Shown here one piece after another: positions 34,038-44,026 of a DNA stretch of 63,095 nt; the stretch's first letter is position 1; the number at the start of each line of letters is the position of its first letter. The notes beneath the pieces were generated by a model. It did no database searches. It was not told the origin of the DNA and was given only the letters and a program-made list of their open reading frames with translations. The position numbers were made by a program, and so were the translations under genes. The stretch is from NCBI GenBank assembly GCA_017445405.1, contig JAFSUD010000083.1, forward strand, positions 1 to 63,095, given 5' to 3'. The DNA is from Synergistaceae bacterium. Its GTDB lineage: Bacteria > Synergistota > Synergistia > Synergistales > Aminobacteriaceae.

Positions 34038-37000
34038 ATGAAGAGAATAATACTGCTGTTACTTGGGGTAATGCTTGCGCTCGGGCTTTCGGCCACAGCA
34101 TGGGGAGCGACGAGTGCAGCGACGTTTACGCTTACCCCGGAAGACTACGAGCCTCCGGAGGATGAAGAGGACGTAACTTACTACTACACGATAGGCGAAA
34201 TACTCGACACTGCAGAGGCCGGAGATGACGACGGCAACGCATACAGCGAGATCATTATCAACATTCCGCAGGACTATGACATGACTGGCGAGGGAGACGG
34301 CGATGAATGCGTAGTAATCGACGAGGACGAATACGAGAGCTTGAAGACGATCACAATAACGGGCGGTCATAAGCTCATATCCGGTTCAGGCGAACGCCAC
34401 TTCATCATCAATGACCCCAGCACCACGCTTAGATTCGAGAACATCACGCTCGAGGGCAAGTCCGGAGGCGGTGTCGAGGTCAACGCAGGAATCTTTGAGG
34501 CAGTCAGCACCACCTTCACAGACTGCGGAACATCCCGTTCATCAGGAGGCGCATTGTTCGTAGCAGAGGGAGCGACATCGACACTCACAGGGTGCACGTT
34601 CAGCGGGAGCACAGGCCTCAACGGAGGAGCAGTGAATAACGCAGGGACTCTGACTCTTGCAGGTACGACGAGCTTCTCGGGCAACAAGGCATCCGGCAGC
34701 GGAGGAGCTATCACCAGTTCCGGGACTCTGAACGTCGCGGCAGGGACGAGCTTTGTCGGCAACAGCGCATCAGCCAGCGGAGGAGCAATCAGCCTCACAG
34801 CAGGCAATGTTACTCTCTCAGGCGTGAGCTTAGGCGACGGCACCCGGGCAGGACGCAACAGCGCAGTTTACGGCGGAGCAGTCAGTGTAGGCGAGGACGC
34901 ATCCCTCACTCTCACCGGAAGCAGCATCAACATGAACAGTGCAGATTTGGGCGGCGGCATCTATGCAGAAGGGACAGTAACTCTCACCGGCGACACAATA
35001 ACCGCCAACAATGCATCAAGCGGAGGAGCAGTTTACCTGACTTCAGCGGCGACACTGAACGTTACGGGCACAGAGACTCAGGCCTTCAACGGAAACACTG
35101 CATCAGACGAGGGCGGAGCAATCTACGCAGGACGGGACGGTTCTGACGAAGCAATGCTGAACTTCTCAGCTCCCGTGAGTTTCTCTGACAACAAGGCAGC
35201 GAGAGGCGGAGCAGTCTGGGTACGTGCAGGCAGCCAGTTATCCGGAATAATCAACGCAGTAACCTTCACAAGCAACACTGCAGATTACGGCGGAGCGTTA
35301 TACGTGGCTATCGAGAACACATCGACAGTTACGCTCGACACATCGGCGACGTGGACTTTCTCAGGCAACAAGGCAGCTTACGACGGCGGAGCGATATACA
35401 CGGTACAGGCAGACGTTGCAGTGAACGGCCAGGAGATAACCGGCGAGAATACTGCAGAGCGTGCAGGAGGTTTTGTGTACTCCGGCGGTGAAGTTACAGT
35501 TACGAACTCTACGATCTCGAACCAGCGGGCAGAATACGCGGGAGCAATTTACGCAAGCAGCGGAGCAGAGATTACCGGCTCAACGTTTGAGGGCAACAGA
35601 GCGACGATAAACACCCGCGGTGAGGGCTTAGGCGGAGGAGTAATTTACGTTATCGGCGAACTTTCCGTGAACGACTCGCACTTCGAGAGCAACAGGGTAA
35701 CGACGAGCTACCCGGATCACGGAGGCGGAGCAATCTTTGTGTCAGGAGATCTCGAGGTAGCAGGGTCAACGTTTGAGGGCAACAGCTACACCAACACCAA
35801 CGCTAACACTGAAGGCGGAGGCGGAGCTATTTACGCACTTGGCCGGATGAGCTTCACCAACAGCCAGTTCAGGAAGAATGAGGTGAAAGGCCCGACCGGA
35901 GGAGGACAGGGCTGCGGAGGAGCAATTTACGCCAACAACTCAACCGTGAATATTCTGAACTGCTACTTTGAGGACAACTTGTCGGACTTCAACGGAGGCG
36001 CGGTTTACCTCTCAGGAAACAGCGAGACGACTCTGCGCTACTCAACGTTCTACCTGAACACCACGACGAACGGCAACGGAGGAGCAGTCTATGGTCAGGG
36101 CATTCTGGACATGGGAACATATGACGACCGGCACAACATGTCCAACGTCGGAGCGAACTACTTCATCAGCAACAACGCCAGACGCAACGGAGGAGCAGTC
36201 TGCTTCAACCACAGATTCAACGGCCAGAGTCAGCTCAGGGCCAGCTACTCGATGTTCACCAGCAACTCGACGACGAACGGACAGGGCGGAGCAATCTACA
36301 TCTACAACGACACCTCAGCAATTGAGAGCTGCACATTCACCGGGAACTCTGCATCTGCGTCTTCAGAGTCGGCAGCTTACGGCGGAGCTATCTACATGAA
36401 CACGACCGAGACGAACGCAAGCACGGTTACCAACTCGACGTTCACGGACAACAAGGCCTACGGTACAGGAGCATGGGGAGGAGCACTCTACACCTACGGG
36501 ACTATCACTCTAATCTGCAACACGTTCACGCATAACGAGGCGACGGACAGGGGCGGAGCAGTCTATGTAGGCTCCGGGACAGTGTCATTCACGGCAAATA
36601 TAGTAGTCGGCAATACGTCCCTCATCGGCAACGACATCTGCAACGAGGCGCAGATAACTACGTCCGGCTATAACCGCATCGGAGTCTACGGCACTGGCAA
36701 CGCGTCGAATGCGCAGAACGCTATGTGGTCATTGGCCTTCAACAATGAGACGGACAGAGAGAACGCGAACTGGACGAGCGAGACATTCTTCGGACAGAAC
36801 GCCGAGCTGGCAATCAACCCGACCGGCAACGACAACGAGCCTCCTGCAATCGGCACAACGTTAGATACAGGAATGGAGCAGGCATGGTTACTCACCCTCA
36901 AGCTCAGTGAAGATGTGAATCTCGCACTCGTCGACAGAGCTACGAACCTGATACCTTTTGCTAGAAGGTTATCGCTGGGTATTCCGCGTTACGACGCACA

Positions 37001-38312
37001 GAGAGTTGACAGGTTTGCATCAGGATCAGACATCACTATCGGAGCGAGCTATGCATACAAGGACTGGGACAACAACCAGATCGGCGACAGAGATTATTTC
37101 CCGATAGGCAGCGTAACGATGAGCGGAGTAGCTAACCTGAAGTATCCCGGCCAGTCAGCGAGCTTAGTGGCAATTATTCACTACACCAACGGCAGGACAG
37201 CCTACGGAGTGCCCGTAACACGCACAAGCTACACGCGCAACGCAGAAGAGCCTGTGAGATGGACAAGCTCAATGCGCAATGCAGTGAGTGTAGACATTTA
37301 CGGGAACGTTACGGCCCTCAGCGGAACAGGGAACACCGGAGCAGTGATCACAGTAGAGACGGTGCGTATGATGAGCAACAACAGGCCTGCGACAGCTTCG
37401 AGGCGCATAATCATCAATGCAGACGATTTCTCAGGGACGTACAACTACCTGAACGTTTCATCAGGCTACATGAATCAGCTCATGGGGTATTACGAGAGTC
37501 TGCAGCAGTTCGACTATGACCTGTCGTTCTACCTTGCGGATGTGAGCAGTGCAGCAGTTACAGCCTCAGCATTCCAGAGTGCATTTTCCTCATCATGGAA
37601 CGTTAAGGCGACGCAGATTACTGACCTTCGGACATCAGCCCCGACCTTCAGCACAGCAACTAGCTATGCGAACTCCGGAAGCCTTGTATCGTCAAAGAAG
37701 GGAGCAGTAAACATCAGCTTCCAGAACAGGAATGCAGGAGATTTACTGCCTGTGGTGTACTCGTGGAATTTCTCAGCAGAGGAATTGAAGGCGGTGTTAG
37801 GCTCTGAGATGTCAGCTAATCAGGCACTTAACGGGACATTTGCGGATAAGCTGTTTGCGTCATTGCGGATAGACTATCAGGGAGCTAGCGGAACTTGGCC
37901 TGTAATCGGCGGCTCTGGAGTGAAGGCGAGTGATGCTCTGAGTTCCGGGGCGTTGGCTCTCACGAAGTCTGACGGCAACAAGGGGCTTCATATTGAGCTT
38001 ACGGCGTATCTTGCGAATGTTTCAGCGTCCAGCACTGGTGCGCAGTTAGTGAGGAGTTCAGGAAACACGAGTCTTCTTGTTGTGCCTGATGGCTCGGACG
38101 ACGGAGCAATTATCGGCTCGATGTGGATGCTACAGCCCGCAGGAACGACGGGCAACAATTCAGGCGGGAACACCTCCCCGAACACTGATACGCAGCCTAA
38201 TTCCGGAGGCGACAGCTCAGGCAGCAATGGAGGAGGCAGCGGAGGCGGAGGCTGTGAGACGTTAGGTCTTGGCCTGTTCGCAGCAGCAATCCTAATCCTG
38301 AAGCGTAAGTAG
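34038..38312 (+). CDS. Giant beta-helix surface protein with Synergist-CTERM signal
   Basis: A 1424-residue exported protein. Signal peptide: MKRIILLLLGVMLALGLSATAWGA. From about residue 130 to 880 there are at least 24 short repeats of the GGAIY...STFTGN type, a right-handed parallel beta-helix similar to chlamydial Pmp passenger repeats. A region near 1040-1130 (YPGQSASLVAIIHYTNG) looks like an Ig-like fold. The end is a Ser/Gly/Asn linker, GGGGCETLG, a membrane helix and KRK, the Synergist-CTERM sorting signal. Probable role: adhesion or surface layer, by analogy. It forms an operon with the preceding gene and ends at a terminator. Confidence 0.82.
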   Translation: MKRIILLLLGVMLALGLSATAWGATSAATFTLTPEDYEPPEDEEDVTYYYTIGEILDTAEAGDDDGNAYSEIIINIPQDYDMTGEGDGDECVVIDEDEYESLKTITITGGHKLISGSGERHFIINDPSTTLRFENITLEGKSGGGVEVNAGIFEAVSTTFTDCGTSRSSGGALFVAEGATSTLTGCTFSGSTGLNGGAVNNAGTLTLAGTTSFSGNKASGSGGAITSSGTLNVAAGTSFVGNSASASGGAISLTAGNVTLSGVSLGDGTRAGRNSAVYGGAVSVGEDASLTLTGSSINMNSADLGGGIYAEGTVTLTGDTITANNASSGGAVYLTSAATLNVTGTETQAFNGNTASDEGGAIYAGRDGSDEAMLNFSAPVSFSDNKAARGGAVWVRAGSQLSGIINAVTFTSNTADYGGALYVAIENTSTVTLDTSATWTFSGNKAAYDGGAIYTVQADVAVNGQEITGENTAERAGGFVYSGGEVTVTNSTISNQRAEYAGAIYASSGAEITGSTFEGNRATINTRGEGLGGGVIYVIGELSVNDSHFESNRVTTSYPDHGGGAIFVSGDLEVAGSTFEGNSYTNTNANTEGGGGAIYALGRMSFTNSQFRKNEVKGPTGGGQGCGGAIYANNSTVNILNCYFEDNLSDFNGGAVYLSGNSETTLRYSTFYLNTTTNGNGGAVYGQGILDMGTYDDRHNMSNVGANYFISNNARRNGGAVCFNHRFNGQSQLRASYSMFTSNSTTNGQGGAIYIYNDTSAIESCTFTGNSASASSESAAYGGAIYMNTTETNASTVTNSTFTDNKAYGTGAWGGALYTYGTITLICNTFTHNEATDRGGAVYVGSGTVSFTANIVVGNTSLIGNDICNEAQITTSGYNRIGVYGTGNASNAQNAMWSLAFNNETDRENANWTSETFFGQNAELAINPTGNDNEPPAIGTTLDTGMEQAWLLTLKLSEDVNLALVDRATNLIPFARRLSLGIPRYDAQRVDRFASGSDITIGASYAYKDWDNNQIGDRDYFPIGSVTMSGVANLKYPGQSASLVAIIHYTNGRTAYGVPVTRTSYTRNAEEPVRWTSSMRNAVSVDIYGNVTALSGTGNTGAVITVETVRMMSNNRPATASRRIIINADDFSGTYNYLNVSSGYMNQLMGYYESLQQFDYDLSFYLADVSSAAVTASAFQSAFSSSWNVKATQITDLRTSAPTFSTATSYANSGSLVSSKKGAVNISFQNRNAGDLLPVVYSWNFSAEELKAVLGSEMSANQALNGTFADKLFASLRIDYQGASGTWPVIGGSGVKASDALSSGALALTKSDGNKGLHIELTAYLANVSASSTGAQLVRSSGNTSLLVVPDGSDDGAIIGSMWMLQPAGTTGNNSGGNTSPNTDTQPNSGGDSSGSNGGGSGGGGCETLGLGLFAAAILILKRK

Positions 38313-38331
38313 CTTAATAATTACTGTCAGG

Positions 38332-38363
38332 CCTCAGAGTTATTCTCTGGGGTCTGTTATTTT
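38332..38363 (+). terminator. Terminator after the beta-helix protein gene
   Basis: 8-bp stem CCTCAGAG / CTCTGGGG (one T-G pair) with a 5-base loop, followed by a T-rich TGTTATTTTG. Confidence 0.7.
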
Positions 38364-38432
38364 GTTGAGGGGTGTGCTAGACTAGCCGTCATCAACAGGT
38401 TAAAGATAGTTAATATTTTGGGAGTGATTATC

Positions 38433-39305
38433 ATGAAGTATAAAGACTACTACGCAATATTAGGAGTATCACGTGATGCCAAGCCCGACGAGATAAGGAA
38501 GGCCTACCGCAAATTAGCTAAACAGTATCACCCTGACGTGAATAAAGAGGCCGGAGCAGAGGCCAAGTATCAGGAGATAAATGAAGCCTATGAAGTGCTG
38601 AAGGACAGTGCGAAACGTGAGCGGTATGACACGCTGGGGCAGAACTGGCAGGGAGGACAGGACTTTACCCCTCCTTCAGGATGGCAGCATGTTGACTTCG
38701 GCGGAGCAGGAGGTTTCAGCGGAGAAGGATTCAGTGATTTCTTCCAGACGTTATTCGGCGGAGCAGGAGGGAGATTCGGAGGATTTCAGGACATATTCTC
38801 GGGAGCAGGATACACGCAGAACATGAAGCGGGATGTGCAGGCAGAATTAACGCTTACGCTCGAGCAGGTGATGAAGGGCGGTGAATTTGCGCTCGGACTG
38901 AATAACCGCACTCTGAACGTGAGGCTTCCTAAGGGAATAACGGACGGCTCGCAGATAAAGCTGCCCGGCAAAGCAGACAACGGAGGAGATATTCTCGTGA
39001 ATATACACATAGCTCCGCACAAAGTCTTCACCGTAGAGGGTACGGATCTTACGCGCGATGTTCATGTTCCTGTGTGGGACGCAGTTCTCGGCAGGGAGAT
39101 TCACGTCGAGACACTTGACGGAGGAGTAAGCGTGAAGATGCCTGCAGGGATTCAGGACGGGCAGAAGCTCAGGCTCAGGGGCAAGGGCTTACCCGGACGC
39201 AACGGCACGAGCGGAGATTTATACGTGAGGGTGAGAATAGATATTCCGCGAAACCTGAACAGTAAGCAGAATGAATTATGGCAGGAATTGGCGCGGTTGG
39301 GTTAA
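38433..39305 (+). CDS. DnaJ-class co-chaperone (CbpA-like)
   Basis: A 290-residue protein with an N-terminal J domain (YYAILGVSRDAKPDEIRKAY; HPD at 33-35), a Gly/Phe-rich linker at about 75-130, no zinc-finger region, and two C-terminal beta domains (LNVRLPKGITDGSQIKLPGK; VSVKMPAGIQDGQKLRLRGK). That is the CbpA/DnaJ type II architecture. It would stimulate DnaK. Start is ATG 38433 with GGGAGTGA before it; the TTG at 38418 is less likely. No dnaK or grpE is nearby. Confidence 0.9.
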   Translation: MKYKDYYAILGVSRDAKPDEIRKAYRKLAKQYHPDVNKEAGAEAKYQEINEAYEVLKDSAKRERYDTLGQNWQGGQDFTPPSGWQHVDFGGAGGFSGEGFSDFFQTLFGGAGGRFGGFQDIFSGAGYTQNMKRDVQAELTLTLEQVMKGGEFALGLNNRTLNVRLPKGITDGSQIKLPGKADNGGDILVNIHIAPHKVFTVEGTDLTRDVHVPVWDAVLGREIHVETLDGGVSVKMPAGIQDGQKLRLRGKGLPGRNGTSGDLYVRVRIDIPRNLNSKQNELWQELARLG

Positions 39306-39339
39306 AATTTGCACATAAACCTTTTTGGGGGTGAACTAT

Positions 39340-39900
39340 ATGAAGTCTAAAATCTTTAACGTTCCCAACACTTTAAGCCTCATACGCGTTTTCCTTGCGC
39401 CGTTAGTGCTTCTGTTCCTGTCATTGAGGATAAACAGGCCGGTAATCTCCAGCCTGCCGGAAGTAAGCTGGGGTGATGTCTTGGCCGCTGCAGTATTTAT
39501 CATTGCCTCAATCACTGATGCGTTCGACGGCTACATTGCGCGCAAATACAAGCTGGTTACTACTCTGGGGAAATTTATTGACCCGCTGGCTGATAAGGTC
39601 TTGGTTATTGCGGCTATGCTGGCATTGATTGAGCTTCAGAGACTTCCTGCATGGATTGTGATGGTGATAATTACGCGTGAATTTATAGTTACAGGTTTGC
39701 GTCTGGTTGCTGCTGCAGAAGGCGTAGTGATAGCTGCCTCCAAAGGCGGAAAGCTCAAGACCTGCTGTCAGATTGCTGCGCTGATAATGCTCATCCTGAA
39801 TATTCCGTACGGCATGGCTGTAATGTGGGTGGCAATGATATTAACTGTGTGGTCAGGAATGGATTACCTGATAAAGGGAAGCACGATAATCACCGGCTGA
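39340..39900 (+). CDS. pgsA: CDP-diacylglycerol--glycerol-3-phosphate 3-phosphatidyltransferase
   Basis: A 186-residue membrane enzyme that makes phosphatidylglycerol phosphate from CDP-diacylglycerol. NVPNTLSLIRVFLAPLVLLF at the start and the invariant CDP-alcohol phosphotransferase motif, here DAFDGYIARKYKLVTTLGKF followed by IDPLADK, are clear. Start is ATG 39340 after GGGGGTGA. It is followed by a strong terminator and convergent with the 4,6-dehydratase gene. Confidence 0.9.
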   Translation: MKSKIFNVPNTLSLIRVFLAPLVLLFLSLRINRPVISSLPEVSWGDVLAAAVFIIASITDAFDGYIARKYKLVTTLGKFIDPLADKVLVIAAMLALIELQRLPAWIVMVIITREFIVTGLRLVAAAEGVVIAASKGGKLKTCCQIAALIMLILNIPYGMAVMWVAMILTVWSGMDYLIKGSTIITG

Positions 39901-39919
39901 CATTATAGAGAAAACAAGT

Positions 39920-39945
39920 CCCCTTCTCTGAAAAATGAGAGGGGG
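39920..39945. terminator. Bidirectional terminator between pgsA and the dehydratase gene
   Basis: 9-bp stem CCCCTTCTC / GAGAGGGGG with an 8-base loop TGAAAAAT, flanked by A/T-rich sequence on both sides (ATATATTTAT downstream on plus; ACTTGTTTTC on minus). Confidence 0.75.
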
Positions 39946-39951
39946 ATATAT

Positions 39952-41778
39952 TTATATCTGCTGATATTCCGGGACTAATGCTTTCAGGATAGAGAGTGCC
40001 TCATCAGGATTACTCAGTGCCTGAGTGAGCAGAGTATCAAGTTCTGGGTTGGGGGTATTCTCTCCGGCCTTGATGTTGCTCACGTAAATTTTAGGATGCA
40101 ATGTTCCGTGCACAGCGTTTTCGTCGTAAAAGAGCTCCTCGTAGAGCTTCTCTCCCGGCCTTATGCCCGAATACACAATGTCAATATCCTTGTAAGGTTC
40201 ATAACCGCATAACTTGATGAGCAGTTCCGCCATCTCACGAATCACTACCGGCTCTCCCATGTCCAGCACAAAGAGTTCTCCTCCGTGCCCCAAAGCTCCC
40301 GCCTGAATCACAAGACTTACAGCTTCGGGAATAAGCATGAAGTACCTCTTCATGTCAGGGTGCGTAACTGTTACAGGCCCTCCGTTAGCTATCTGTTCCT
40401 CAAACTTGGGAATCACGCTCCCCCTGCTGCCTAAGACATTTCCGAAGCGTACAGCCATAAACTTAGTCTCGGGATATGTCCTCTGCTCGCGCTCGAGAAT
40501 CTTCTCAGCAAGTCTCTTAGTCGCTCCCATAACGCTCGAAGGATTGACGGCCTTATCTGTGGAGATCATGACCATCCTCTCAGCTCCGGACTCTCCGGCA
40601 TAATGAGCAATAGTTCTAGTGCCCAAGTCATTAACGCGCATTGCCTCACGCGGGCATGTCTCCATCAGGGGAACATGTTTGTGTGCGGCTGCATGAAAGA
40701 TAACCTGAGGCTGATACCTGCTGAACAGGTCATGAATAGCTGTGTCATCTGCCACATCAGCAATCACGGGATACACAGGAATATCCGCCTTCACCTTCTC
40801 CATCAGGAGATAGATTGACTGTTCGCCGTGTCCTAGAGCGTAAATCTCTGCCGGATTGTTGCTGAGTACCTGCCTGACTATTTCGCTCCCGATTGAACCT
40901 CCTGCGCCTGTGATAAGCACGCGTTTTCCCTGAATGTAATTCATAGACTGGTCAAGGTTAATGCGTATTGGCTCGCGTCCCAGCAAGTCCTCGAGCTTCA
41001 CTCTGCGTAAACGTGATACTGAGACCGTACCTCCTGCAAGCTCCCTCAGGCTCGGAAGGATTCTCACCTGAACATTGAGCGATGAGAGAGTGTTATAGAT
41101 TTCGCGTATCTTGCTGCCGTTCGCGCTGGGAATAGCTATCAGCACAACGTCAATCTTCTGCGTTCTGACAATCTCGCGCAGTTCCGAGCTGCTCCCCATC
41201 ACCCGCAGGCCTGAAACATAGCGTCCGATTTTGCTTACGTCGTCATCAATGAAGCCTGCAGGACGTAACTCGCTCCCGCTGCGCATCAAGTCTCTCGCAA
41301 GAAATGCTCCGGCCTCTCCGGCACCGAAGATTAATGCTCTGAGACGCTGAGAATTACTGCGTGCATGGATAGACTTTGCCATCAGCCACGAGAAACGCAG
41401 TCCTCCGCACAGGAACAATCCCGCAAAGAAGGATATTGCGAATGACGTTCTGGGAAACACAGCTAACTTGAAGAGGCTGTTGATGAGCAGGAAAGCCAGT
41501 ATTGCGACAATGTAGAGCCACAAGAATTTGTTGTAGTCCTCAGTCCCTGCGTGCTGCCAGATGGTGCGGTACTGTCCGAAGAGTGCGAAGACAATAACGC
41601 AGACAAGCGGCATGATGCACATAATTGTGAGCCAGTCAGCAATGTATTCTGGAATGACGATGCCGAGCCTGACAGCATAGCCCAAGTAGACAGCCAGAGC
41701 GAGGAGCAGGAAATCTAAAGCAGCGATGATGAGGCCGTTGCTGGCGAGTCTGCGCCAAGAGTCTTTAAGGGAGAGCAT
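39952..41778 (-). CDS. Membrane-bound UDP-GlcNAc 4,6-dehydratase (PglF/WbpM/CapD type)
   Basis: A 608-residue protein. Residues 15-120 hold four membrane helices. A first Rossmann-like domain starts at ALIFGAGEAGAFLARDLM. The catalytic SDR domain opens with VLITGAGGSIGSEIVRQVL, contains STDKAVNPSSVMGATKRLAEK (the Met-Lys pair at the place of the usual Tyr-Lys is normal for long-chain members such as PglF and WbpM), and IRPGEKLYEELFY near the end. It would make UDP-4-keto-6-deoxy sugars for surface glycans. The start follows the small-protein gene by 3 bases, so the two form an operon. Confidence 0.92.
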   Translation of the reverse strand: MLSLKDSWRRLASNGLIIAALDFLLLALAVYLGYAVRLGIVIPEYIADWLTIMCIMPLVCVIVFALFGQYRTIWQHAGTEDYNKFLWLYIVAILAFLLINSLFKLAVFPRTSFAISFFAGLFLCGGLRFSWLMAKSIHARSNSQRLRALIFGAGEAGAFLARDLMRSGSELRPAGFIDDDVSKIGRYVSGLRVMGSSSELREIVRTQKIDVVLIAIPSANGSKIREIYNTLSSLNVQVRILPSLRELAGGTVSVSRLRRVKLEDLLGREPIRINLDQSMNYIQGKRVLITGAGGSIGSEIVRQVLSNNPAEIYALGHGEQSIYLLMEKVKADIPVYPVIADVADDTAIHDLFSRYQPQVIFHAAAHKHVPLMETCPREAMRVNDLGTRTIAHYAGESGAERMVMISTDKAVNPSSVMGATKRLAEKILEREQRTYPETKFMAVRFGNVLGSRGSVIPKFEEQIANGGPVTVTHPDMKRYFMLIPEAVSLVIQAGALGHGGELFVLDMGEPVVIREMAELLIKLCGYEPYKDIDIVYSGIRPGEKLYEELFYDENAVHGTLHPKIYVSNIKAGENTPNPELDTLLTQALSNPDEALSILKALVPEYQQI

Positions 41779-41781
41779 GAT

Positions 41782-42207
41782 TTACAGGATGAGTTTCTTG
41801 CTGTTATTGCCCCCGAGACGGTCTAACTCGTTCAGCACTCCCGCCGGAGCAGTCTCAATCTTTGGAGCGCGCTGTTTCTCTGCTTCTGCCTGTAATCTCT
41901 TCTGCAGTTCCTCCATAGACTTGCGAATCTCCTTTGCGTCCCCGCGAATCCAGAGCATGAGGTTATCTGCTGCTGCCTTGAGCGTCGCATCATCGGGCAT
42001 TGCCTTGATCATTCCGAGTTCAAGAAGTATCTTGTTCTCCTCGCGTATTGCCTCCAGAGCGTCTTTCTCGTCAAACAGCCCTTTCTTGTAGAGCATCCTG
42101 AACATGATGTTGAAGCGGCTCTTCTGGTTCTCAGAGTCAAGCCCCATTTCTTCAACGCGTGAGACAAGCATAGTTAATAGTTCGTCAAGACCAATTTGCA
42201 TGGGCAT
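41782..42207 (-). CDS. Hypothetical coiled-coil protein upstream of the dehydratase
   Basis: A 141-residue, entirely soluble and mostly helical protein that I do not recognise. LVSRVEEMGLDSENQKSRFN and the AKEIRKSMEELQKRLQAEAE stretch suggest coiled coils. Start ATG 42207 follows AAAGGAG. It lies directly upstream of the 4,6-dehydratase gene and divergent from dnaX. It may be a regulator or adaptor, but nothing in the sequence says so. Confidence 0.6.
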   Translation of the reverse strand: MPMQIGLDELLTMLVSRVEEMGLDSENQKSRFNIMFRMLYKKGLFDEKDALEAIREENKILLELGMIKAMPDDATLKAAADNLMLWIRGDAKEIRKSMEELQKRLQAEAEKQRAPKIETAPAGVLNELDRLGGNNSKKLIL

Positions 42208-42307
42208 AATAATTACTCCTTTGTGTTAATGTTAGTGATGGCACAAATTCTAACATATTATGATAAAGTTACCTGTAATATCCCAACTTTTCGAAACAGG
42301 AGAGTAA

Positions 42308-44026
42308 ATGAGTGTATCACTATACCGGAAATACCGGCCTCAAGACTTCAAGTCAGTAGTCGGGCAGAAAGCAGCAGTAGAAGTTCTCACGCAGTCAATC
42401 ATCAAGGGACGCGTCGGACATGCCTACCTTTTCTCAGGTTCGCGGGGATGCGGCAAGACCTCAATAGCGCGAATATTCGCCAAAGCCCTTAACTGCCTTG
42501 ACCCTCAAGGGTATGAGCCTTGCGGTAAATGTGCGAACTGCGAGGCCATCACTGCAGGAGAGAGCTTAGACGTTATCGAGATCGACGGAGCAAGCAACAA
42601 CGGAGTCGAGAACATTCGCGGCCTCCGTGAAAACATCGCCCTCGCACCGTTCAGCTCTGCGCACAAGATATACATCATTGATGAAGTCCACATGCTGTCT
42701 CAGGGAGCATTTAACGCACTCCTCAAAACTCTCGAGGAACCTCCCGAGCACGCAATCTTCATCATGGCAACGACCGAGCCTCACAAAGTCCCTGTAACTA
42801 TACGGTCACGATGCCAGCATATCCCGTTCCACAGCATAAGCCCCGAGGACATTCATGCAAGATTGAGCTACGTGTGCGAGTCTGAAGGCGTTAGTGCAGA
42901 GAGTGAAGCACTGTGGGAGATAGCGCGTCAGGCAGAAGGTGCATTGCGTGATGCTCTGTCATTGCTGGAACAGGTAATAGCGTCGGGAGAGGTCAGCCTC
43001 GCTAACATCGAGGCTATTCTTGGTGCGGGAAGCCGTCCAGCGTTCGAGCGTTGGGTCAAGACTCTCCGAACAGGCACTCAGGAAGCCTACACAGCGTTGA
43101 AGGCTATGATTGATGCCGGAGCGTCGGGAGTAAGAGTGTTCGAGGAGATGTTCTCCCTCGTGCGAAACATGTGGCTTGTGGCTAAGTGGAAGGGCATTGC
43201 TGAGAGTCTCGGGCTGTCTGAGGCGGAGAAGAGATTTCTGCTTGACGAAGTGAGCAACTGGACGGCGGATAACCTTCACATTTTGCTGAACAATATACTT
43301 CAGGCGTTGACGAAAGCGCGTCAGGGAGTGAGGCCTGATATTCTGCTGGGAATGTTTATGCTCAGTCTCGAGTCGCCGGCTTCGGCATCACAGCCCCAGA
43401 TTCAGCAGGTGTTCACGAGTCCGCAGACGTTCACGAGTCCGCGAGAGTCATCGCCGAGTCCTGCACCAGCCCCCGAGATAGTGAGAGCACCCGCAAACTA
43501 TGACCCTGCCCTCAAAGAAGACATGCTCAAGATTGCTCATGACATAAATTTTGTTCTCTACTGCGCACTCTTCAGCACAAACGCTTTCCTTGACAACGGC
43601 AGCCTCGTTATTGATGTTATGCATCCGTACTGTTACGACAGACTCCGACTCGAGACTCACAAAACACAGCTTCAGAGAATGTTCAAGAAGTACGGCCGTG
43701 TAATTCTGCGTCACGGAGGCGAGGAAACAGAGTGTGCTGCATCTGCCGACCTGCTCGCGGAATTCAAGGCCTCTCCAGTGCCTCAAGCCCGCACCGCAAA
43801 GCCTTCACCTGTTCAGGAAGTCCCGGACGAGCCGGAGCTTACAGACGAGCCGACTCCGCAGACACCGGTAACATTTGTGCGCGAGGTGTCAGCGTTCGAC
43901 GAGTACAGGCGGGAACTGTCAGCACTCGGAGCGAAGCCTGAAGTCATACTCCGGAAGCGCAGAGAAGAACAGGAAGAGTCAGAGAGCAGCGACGATTTGC
44001 AGCAGGAAGGAGACAGCGAAGAATGA
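42308..44026 (+). CDS. dnaX: DNA polymerase III gamma/tau subunit
   Basis: A 572-residue clamp-loader ATPase. Walker A is GSRGCGKTS at residues 44-52; the zinc-binding Cys cluster is CLDPQGYEPCGKCANC; Walker B is IIDEVHMLS; and the sensor region IMATTEPHKVPVTIRSRCQ follows. After the AAA region comes a Pro/Ser-rich linker and a C-terminal tail that binds other replication proteins. The TGA overlaps the dnaE ATG (ATGA), so coupling is expected. The last 65 or so codons and the start of dnaE are duplicated downstream. Confidence 0.93.
   Translation: MSVSLYRKYRPQDFKSVVGQKAAVEVLTQSIIKGRVGHAYLFSGSRGCGKTSIARIFAKALNCLDPQGYEPCGKCANCEAITAGESLDVIEIDGASNNGVENIRGLRENIALAPFSSAHKIYIIDEVHMLSQGAFNALLKTLEEPPEHAIFIMATTEPHKVPVTIRSRCQHIPFHSISPEDIHARLSYVCESEGVSAESEALWEIARQAEGALRDALSLLEQVIASGEVSLANIEAILGAGSRPAFERWVKTLRTGTQEAYTALKAMIDAGASGVRVFEEMFSLVRNMWLVAKWKGIAESLGLSEAEKRFLLDEVSNWTADNLHILLNNILQALTKARQGVRPDILLGMFMLSLESPASASQPQIQQVFTSPQTFTSPRESSPSPAPAPEIVRAPANYDPALKEDMLKIAHDINFVLYCALFSTNAFLDNGSLVIDVMHPYCYDRLRLETHKTQLQRMFKKYGRVILRHGGEETECAASADLLAEFKASPVPQARTAKPSPVQEVPDEPELTDEPTPQTPVTFVREVSAFDEYRRELSALGAKPEVILRKRREEQEESESSDDLQQEGDSEE

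Noticed and set aside
34059..34858. Long open frames on the minus strand opposite the beta-helix gene
   Set aside because: They mirror the repetitive, G/C-biased codons of the real gene and lack ribosome sites or any recognisable domain.
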